Below, piece after piece: positions 43,184-47,843 of a stretch of DNA of 47,843 nt (position 1 is the first letter of the stretch; every line of letters begins with the position of its first letter). Below the pieces are notes generated by a model that saw only the letters and a list, made by a program, of their open reading frames with translations, was not told the origin of the DNA and did no database searches. The translations under genes and the position numbers were made by a program. Where the stretch lies: contig UQNV01000015.1 of assembly GCA_900542505.1 (NCBI GenBank), forward strand, positions 1-47,843. Direction: 5' to 3'. This stretch comes from an uncultured Alistipes sp. GTDB lineage: Bacteria; Bacteroidota; Bacteroidia; Bacteroidales; Rikenellaceae.

Positions 43184-45484
43184 ATGCAGGAAAACTTAGT
43201 AATCGTCGAGTCCCCTGCCAAGGCCAAAACCATCGAGAAGTTCCTCGGCAAGGACTACGTCGTCAAATCGAGCTTCGGACACATACGCGACCTGGCGAAA
43301 AAGGACCTCGGCATCAACATCGGCGAGGGATTCAAACCCGTCTACGAGATTCCGAGCGACAAGAAGAAGGTCGTCGACGAGCTGCGGAAGATGGCCCAGA
43401 AGACTCAGACCGTCTGGCTCGCTTCCGATGAAGACCGCGAAGGAGAGGCCATCGCATGGCACCTGACCGAAGTGTTGGGTCTCCCCGTGGACCAGACCAA
43501 GCGTATCGTATTCCACGAAATCACCAAGCGGGCAATCCTCGACGCCATCGAGCACCCGCGTACGGTCAACATGAATCTGGTCAACGCCCAGCAGGCGCGC
43601 CGCATTCTGGACCGTCTGGTGGGCTTCGAGCTCTCGCCGGTGCTGTGGAAGAAGGTGCGTCCGTCGCTTTCGGCAGGCCGCGTGCAGAGCGTGGCCGTGC
43701 GGCTGCTCGTGGAGCGCGAGCGCGAAATCATCGCCTTCCGCTCGACCCCCTACTACCGCGTGGTGGCGCAGTTCCATGCCGCCGACGACCCCGACAAGAC
43801 GCTCTTCAAGGCCGAGCTCTCGTCGCGTTTCGAGACGCATGAGGAGGCCGAAGCCTTCCTGCGCAGCTGCATCGGTGCCACCTTCACGGTGGCCAAAGCC
43901 GAGGAGAAGCCCGCACAGCGCTTCCCGGCGCCCCCCTTCACCACCTCGACACTCCAGCAGGAGGCCGGCCGCAAACTGGGCATGAGCGTCTCGCAGACGA
44001 TGTCCGTCGCACAGCACCTCTACGAGCAGGGTCTCATCACCTACATGCGTACCGACTCGGTCAACCTCTCGCAGCAGGCGCTGGCCCAGTGCAAGGAGGA
44101 GGTCATCAAGCTCTACGGCGAGAAGTACTCGCGCTGGTACAACTACAAGACCAAGACCAAGGGTGCACAGGAGGCCCACGAGGCCATCCGCCCGTCATAC
44201 ATCGACCGCCAGACCATCGAGGGCACGCCGGCCGAGAAGAAGCTCTACGACCTGATTTGGAAACGCACGGTCGCCTCGCAGATGGTCTGCGCCGAATTGG
44301 ACCGCACGACGATTGTCATCGACATGTCGGGCGGCAAGCAGCAGTTCGTCGCCACGGGTGAGGTCATCCGCTTCGACGGCTTCCTGCGCCTCTACTCCGA
44401 GTCGACCGACGACGAGCAGAGCGAGCAGGGCGGCGAGGGCATCCTGCCCAAGATGGCCAAGGGCGACCGCCTCGAGGCGGAGCAAATCACCGCCACCGAG
44501 CGCTTCACGCAGGCGCCGGCCCGCTACAACGAGGCTTCGCTGGTCAAGCGGCTCGAGGAGCTGGGCATCGGCCGTCCGTCGACCTATGCGCCGACCATCA
44601 CGACCATCATCAACCGCGGATATGTGGTCAAGCAGAGCAAGGAGGGGCAGAAACGCCCCTACACGCAGCTGACGCTCACGGGCGACCGCATCGCCGAGAA
44701 GAGCCTCACGGAGAACTTCGGCAAGGAGAAGAACCGCCTGCAGCCGACCGACATCGGCATGGTGGTCAACGACTACCTCGAGGCGCAGTTCAGCCCCATC
44801 ATGGACTATAACTTCACGGCCAACGTCGAGAAGGAGTTCGACCGCATCGCCGAGGGCGACATTACGTGGGAGAAGATGATTGAGGAGTTCTACGGTCCCT
44901 TCCACCAGATGGTCGACAAGGCCATCGGCACGCAGACCGACAAGACGGGCATGACGCGCATCCTGGGTACCGACCCGGCAACGGGCCATGTGGTCAAGGC
45001 GCGCATCGGCCGTTACGGACCGATGGTCGAGATTGAGGGTGCCGAGGGCGAAAAGAGCCGCTACGCCTCCCTGAAGAAGGGGCAGCTCATCGAATCCATC
45101 ACGCTCGAGGAGGCACTCGAGCTCTTCTCGCTGCCGCGCAACGTGGGTGTGCTCGACGGAGAGACGCTGATGGTGGGCATCGGCAAGTACGGCCCCTACG
45201 TACGCTACGGCAAGACGTTCGCCTCGCTGCAGAAGGGCGACGACCCCTACACCATCTCCTACGAGCGGGCCGTCGAGCTGATTCATGCCCAGCAGGCCTC
45301 GGCCGCCGCAGCCCACACGCCGCTCAAGAGCTTCGACGAGGAGCCCGAGCTGCTGGTCAAGAACGGCCGCTACGGACCCTACATCGCCTACAAGGGGAAG
45401 AACTACCGCATCCCGAAGGGGCGCAAGCCCGAGGAGCTGACGCTCGAGGAGTGCCGCGACATCATCGCCCACTCGAAGAAATAG
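43184..45484 (+). CDS. topA: DNA topoisomerase I
   Basis: TopA (type IA) relaxes negative supercoils. The 766-residue protein has the TOPRIM domain (VIVESPAKAKTIEKFLG near residues 4-20 and DEDREGEAIAWHL), SAGRVQSVAVRLLVERE, and the active-site Tyr287 in GLITYMRTDSVNLS. RPSTYAPTI follows. The C-terminus has three glycine/tyrosine-rich repeats (IGRYGPMVEI, IGKYGPYVRYGK, NGRYGPYIAYKGK) and no four-cysteine zinc fingers, unlike enterobacterial TopA. It is followed by an exported peptidase gene after 102 bp. Confidence 0.97.
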   Translation: MQENLVIVESPAKAKTIEKFLGKDYVVKSSFGHIRDLAKKDLGINIGEGFKPVYEIPSDKKKVVDELRKMAQKTQTVWLASDEDREGEAIAWHLTEVLGLPVDQTKRIVFHEITKRAILDAIEHPRTVNMNLVNAQQARRILDRLVGFELSPVLWKKVRPSLSAGRVQSVAVRLLVEREREIIAFRSTPYYRVVAQFHAADDPDKTLFKAELSSRFETHEEAEAFLRSCIGATFTVAKAEEKPAQRFPAPPFTTSTLQQEAGRKLGMSVSQTMSVAQHLYEQGLITYMRTDSVNLSQQALAQCKEEVIKLYGEKYSRWYNYKTKTKGAQEAHEAIRPSYIDRQTIEGTPAEKKLYDLIWKRTVASQMVCAELDRTTIVIDMSGGKQQFVATGEVIRFDGFLRLYSESTDDEQSEQGGEGILPKMAKGDRLEAEQITATERFTQAPARYNEASLVKRLEELGIGRPSTYAPTITTIINRGYVVKQSKEGQKRPYTQLTLTGDRIAEKSLTENFGKEKNRLQPTDIGMVVNDYLEAQFSPIMDYNFTANVEKEFDRIAEGDITWEKMIEEFYGPFHQMVDKAIGTQTDKTGMTRILGTDPATGHVVKARIGRYGPMVEIEGAEGEKSRYASLKKGQLIESITLEEALELFSLPRNVGVLDGETLMVGIGKYGPYVRYGKTFASLQKGDDPYTISYERAVELIHAQQASAAAAHTPLKSFDEEPELLVKNGRYGPYIAYKGKNYRIPKGRKPEELTLEECRDIIAHSKK

Positions 45485-45586
45485 CCGACAGCGGGCGACA
45501 GGAGAGAAGACACACAAAGAAAAAGAGACAATCGAGAGAAAACACAACGAGAAAAACACAACATCCCATAAACCAAAAACCGTATC

Positions 45587-46789
45587 ATGAAGAAACTTCT
45601 GACCCTCATCGCGCTCTGCGGTGCCCTCACGGCCGGAGCGCAGACGCCCGCTGCGGCCGACGCGGCCTCGGGCTACAGCTTCACCGACCTCAAGGTGCTG
45701 CGCACGACCCCCGTCAAGGACCAGAGCCGCAGCGGCACCTGCTGGTGCTACTCGACGATGACCTTCCTCGAGAGTGAAATCCTGAAGGCCGGCGGCCCCG
45801 AAATGCATCTTTCGGAGATGTGGATTGTCCGCCACTCGTTCATGGACAAGGCCGAGAAGTACATCCGCATGCACGGTACCATCAACTTCGCCGAGGGCGG
45901 CGCCTCGCGCGACGTGACGGAGGGCATCAAGGCCCACGGCATCGTCCCCTTCGAGGTCTACCAGGGCTTCAACTACGGCACGCCGAAGGCCGACTTCCAC
46001 GAGCTTTCGCTGGTGCTGAAGGCCTACCTCGACGCCGTCCTGAAGGCCAATGAGGAGAGCGGCAAGGCTCTTTCGACGGCCTGGAAGCGCGGCTTCAACG
46101 CCCTGCTCGACGAGTATTTCGGCCCGATGCCCGAGCGCTTCACCTACGAGGGCAAGGAGTATACGCCCGAGACGTTCGCCGCTTCGCTCCCCATCGACCT
46201 CGACAACTACATCGACATCACCTCGTTCACGCACCATCCCTTCTACGAGCCCTTCATCATCGAGGTTCCCGACAACTGGATGTGGGGCGAGGCCTACAAC
46301 CTCCCGCTCGACGAGATGATGCAGGTCATCGACCACGCGCTCGAGGAGGGCCACACCGTATCGTGGGGCACCGACGTGAGCGAGAAGGGCTTCAGCCGCA
46401 CCAAGGGCATCGGCATCGTTCCCGAGGCCGACCTCGAGAGCATGAGCGGCACCGAGGCCGAGAAGTGGGGCAAGCTGACCGACCGCGAGAAGGAGGCTGC
46501 GCTCTACAAGTTCGACAAGCCGGGCAAGGAGCTTACCATCACGCAGGAGCTGCGCCAGACGGCCTTCGACAACTTCGAGACGACCGACGACCACGGCATG
46601 GTCATCGTCGGCACGGCCAAGGACCAGGCTGGCAACAGCTACTACAAGGTGCAGAACTCGTGGAACACGGTGGCACCCTACGACGGCTTCTGGTACTTCT
46701 CGCGTCCCTTCGTAGCCTACAAGACCACCTCCATCATGGTCAACAAGCAGGCCCTTCCGAAGGAAATCCGCAAGAAGCTCGGACTCTGA
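45587..46789 (+). CDS. Exported C1-family cysteine peptidase (bleomycin-hydrolase/PepC-like)
   Basis: The 400-residue protein has a signal peptide (cleavage after about residue 18, ALTAGA/Q) and the papain-type active site of the C1B group: Gln46 and Cys52 in QSRSGTCWCYS, His in DDHGMVIVG and Asn in VQNSWN near the C-terminus. C1B enzymes are cytosolic hexameric aminopeptidases in most bacteria; here secretion to the periplasm or outside is predicted. The final residues (KKLGL) extend past the catalytic domain, as in self-compartmentalising relatives. It ends at a strong terminator. Confidence 0.9.
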   Translation: MKKLLTLIALCGALTAGAQTPAAADAASGYSFTDLKVLRTTPVKDQSRSGTCWCYSTMTFLESEILKAGGPEMHLSEMWIVRHSFMDKAEKYIRMHGTINFAEGGASRDVTEGIKAHGIVPFEVYQGFNYGTPKADFHELSLVLKAYLDAVLKANEESGKALSTAWKRGFNALLDEYFGPMPERFTYEGKEYTPETFAASLPIDLDNYIDITSFTHHPFYEPFIIEVPDNWMWGEAYNLPLDEMMQVIDHALEEGHTVSWGTDVSEKGFSRTKGIGIVPEADLESMSGTEAEKWGKLTDREKEAALYKFDKPGKELTITQELRQTAFDNFETTDDHGMVIVGTAKDQAGNSYYKVQNSWNTVAPYDGFWYFSRPFVAYKTTSIMVNKQALPKEIRKKLGL

Positions 46790-46811
46790 CCCCGGCGTCC
46801 GCCACAGCATA

Positions 46812-46852
46812 AACGACGCCCTGCCGAACGATTCGGCAGGGCGTCGTTCTTT
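46812..46852 (+). terminator. Intrinsic terminator of the peptidase gene
   Basis: AACGACGCCCTGCCGAA (46812-46828) and its exact complement at 46832-46848 form a 17-bp stem with a CGA loop, followed by CTTT. It begins 23 bp after the peptidase stop. Confidence 0.88.
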
Positions 46853-47295
46853 CCCCCCCTTCCTCAAAAGGCCGCCCTGCACCCGAAACGGCGAACCGGA
46901 GCGTGCCGCCCGCTCCGCTCCCCTGCCCCTGCCCCTGCTCTCCTCCGCCTCCGCAAGGTCGGTGGCCCGTTTGTGCCGAAAGAGGTACCTGCGCTTCTTC
47001 ACTTCCCCACTTCCCCACTTCCCCCCGCTCTTTCTTCTTCCCCTTTTCTTTCGCTCCTCCGCCCATTCGGGACTCCGTTCTCCCGCGTTCCCCGCCATGC
47101 AACACTCCTCTCCACTCCTCCGCTCATTCATCACCCCCTTTTTTTCTTCTTCTCCTTTCCTTCGTCCCTCCGCCCATTCGAGTCCCCGTTTTCCCGCGTT
47201 CCCCGCCGTGCGACACTCCCATCCGCCCCTTTACGCCAGGTCCTGACAGGCAACAGGGAGAAAAGCCGGCAACCGCACCGCCAGAGCAGCAGGAC
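46853..47295. other. Gene-free pyrimidine-rich spacer with an imperfect repeat
   Basis: The plus strand is very rich in C and T, including CCCCACTT triplets near 47000. Two imperfect copies of an about 85-bp segment lie 111 bp apart (about 47028-47115 and 47139-47226), both with GCCCATTCG and CCGCGTTCCCCGCC. Long frames here are low-complexity Ser/Pro/Phe-rich and not credible genes. Confidence 0.6.
47028..47226. repeat. Imperfect tandem repeat, two copies, 111-bp period
   Basis: Copies at about 47028-47115 and 47139-47226 share CTCCGCCCATTCG, then CCCGCGTTCCCCGCC and an ACACTCC end, with scattered C/T changes. Boundaries are approximate because the surrounding sequence is also pyrimidine-rich. 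Confidence 0.7.
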
Positions 47296-47322
47296 AAAAA
47301 AATCCGGCCCTCACGGGCCGGA
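47296..47322 (-). terminator. Intrinsic terminator of the small minus-strand unit
   Basis: TCCGGCCC (47303-47310), loop TCAC, GGGCCGGA (47315-47322). A7 at 47296-47302 gives the U-tract on the minus strand. It lies about 42 bp after the stop of the 25-residue ORF. Confidence 0.9.
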
Positions 47323-47364
47323 CTCTATCGGGTATCAATCTGTATTCCAGAAAAAAAGGGGCGA

Positions 47365-47442
47365 TTACATCTCGCGCATACGAATGCTCTCACCCAACAT
47401 AATCAAAGCGGTGCGTACCCACTGATTAATCCTTGCTCTCAT
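47365..47442 (-). CDS. Candidate 25-residue small protein
   Basis: Reading leftward, ATG at 47442-47440 opens 25 codons ending in TAA at 47367-47365. The peptide begins MRAR, has Gln7-Trp8, a hydrophobic middle (ALIML at 12-16) and a basic end with Arg21 and Arg23, finishing MREM. Net charge is positive and a helix would be amphipathic. It lies between a near-perfect Bacteroidota promoter and an intrinsic terminator, with an AT-rich leader that suits initiation in this phylum. It could be a true small protein, or the transcript could act as an sRNA; I do not recognise the family. Confidence 0.55.
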   Translation of the reverse strand: MRARINQWVRTALIMLGESIRMREM

Positions 47443-47498
47443 AACTAACTAAATAATTTTAAATAATTCTTAAAATATTTTATCATTTATGACGGGTG

Positions 47499-47529
47499 CA
47501 AAAGTAATACGTGGAAAGGAATTGTGCAA
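47499..47529 (-). promoter_or_regulatory. Promoter of the small minus-strand unit
   Basis: On the minus strand TTG at 47529-47527 is followed after 20 nt by TACTTTTG at 47506-47499, fitting -33/-7 well. Transcription would begin near 47493 and run leftward about 200 nt to the terminator at 47296-47322. Confidence 0.8.
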
Positions 47530-47812
47530 GAATTTTATTCAAAATATTTATTAAATATGTAAATTTTTTGAATAACACACCTTCAGCGAGGGCACGTAGG
47601 CCAAGAACGGACGGCACACACATCACAACACACTGTATTACAAAACAATGCACATTCGGAACGCCGTCAACAGCCGGAGAGAAAGATGCGGGCACAAAGT
47701 CTCACCCCGAAGTTCATAACGGGAAGTCCCCGAAGTTCAGGAGAGAAAACAGGATTGGAATGGACCGGACTGGGGTGAACCGGGTCGGACAGGGCTGGAC
47801 AGAGGTGGGTTG
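47530..47812. other. Contig-terminal non-coding sequence
   Basis: AT-rich up to about 47580, then mixed sequence with no credible gene. CCCCGAAGTTCA occurs twice, 23 bp apart (47705-47716 and 47728-47739). The last 60 bp before the adapter are rich in GGAC/GGGT motifs. Confidence 0.5.
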
Positions 47813-47843
47813 CTGTCTCTTATACACATCTGACGCTGCCGAC
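47813..47843. other. Illumina Nextera transposase adapter (sequencing artefact)
   Basis: The last 31 bases begin CTGTCTCTTATACACATC (the Tn5 mosaic end) and continue with the Nextera read-1 adapter tail TGACGCTGCCGAC. They match 31 of the 33 bases of that adapter as I know it. They are not genomic and should be trimmed. Confidence 0.97.

Noticed and set aside
46903..47448. 181-codon Ser/Pro-rich frame near the contig end
   Set aside because: Translation simply reflects the pyrimidine-rich tract and overlaps the opposite-strand promoter/ORF/terminator unit.
1..47843. CRISPR arrays, tRNA/rRNA genes, insertion sequences, prophage genes
   Set aside because: No regularly spaced repeats, no cloverleaf-like T-arm motif in intergenic DNA, and no transposase, integrase or phage-like product was seen; all intergenic gaps above 200 bp were read.

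Overview
The window looks like the end of a draft contig from a GC-rich member of the Bacteroidota, most likely order Bacteroidales and close to Alistipes (Rikenellaceae). This is inferred from several signs: many intergenic copies of the Bacteroidota -7 promoter motif TAnnTTTG, an almost complete lack of Shine-Dalgarno sequences, BACON-type and DUF4270 lipoproteins, an N-succinylornithine-type carbamoyltransferase, and the conserved block ftsX-DUF3098-uppP-truB-queA. The final 31 bases (47813-47843) match the Illumina Nextera transposase adapter. They are artefact, so the right edge is a true contig end.

Layout. 1-5402 (minus): fused str/S10 ribosomal operon rpsL-rpsG-fusA-rpsJ-rplC-rplD-rplW-rplB (rplB is cut by the window), without tuf. 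6098-6589 (minus): dps. 7180-9936: leuS. 9937-10532: a promoter and a highly structured leader with flanking 17-bp direct repeats, ahead of a small lipoprotein and a small outer-membrane barrel. 11864-17606: prfA, an Atl/MGMT-like protein, a small exported plug/TonB-like protein, xseA-xseB, a zinc-ribbon methyltransferase and a MenA-like prenyltransferase. 17713-20652: divergent hemolysin-III-like gene (minus) and RelA/SpoT-family gene (plus).

20734-29216 is a complete-looking arginine operon: GNAT acetyltransferase, argG, argC, argD, argF', argB, argE-like, argH. It has ATGA overlaps and ends at a strong terminator. The carbamoyltransferase type implies N-acylated (probably N-succinylated) intermediates through citrulline. 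The GNAT gene is a candidate for the missing acylglutamate synthase.

29592-31478 encodes a modular surface lipoprotein. 31601-33953 (minus) holds a sugar MFS permease and a polyprenyl diphosphate synthase, divergent from a YfhO-like membrane protein. Then come the ftsX-DUF3098-uppP-truB-queA block, a half-length glycogen-synthase-like protein overlapping a DUF4270 lipoprotein, topA and an exported C1 peptidase. The last 1 kb has no long gene. It does contain, on the minus strand, a compact unit of promoter, 25-codon ORF and intrinsic terminator (47296-47529), which is the most interesting undescribed item. No tRNA, rRNA, CRISPR, IS element or phage gene was recognised.
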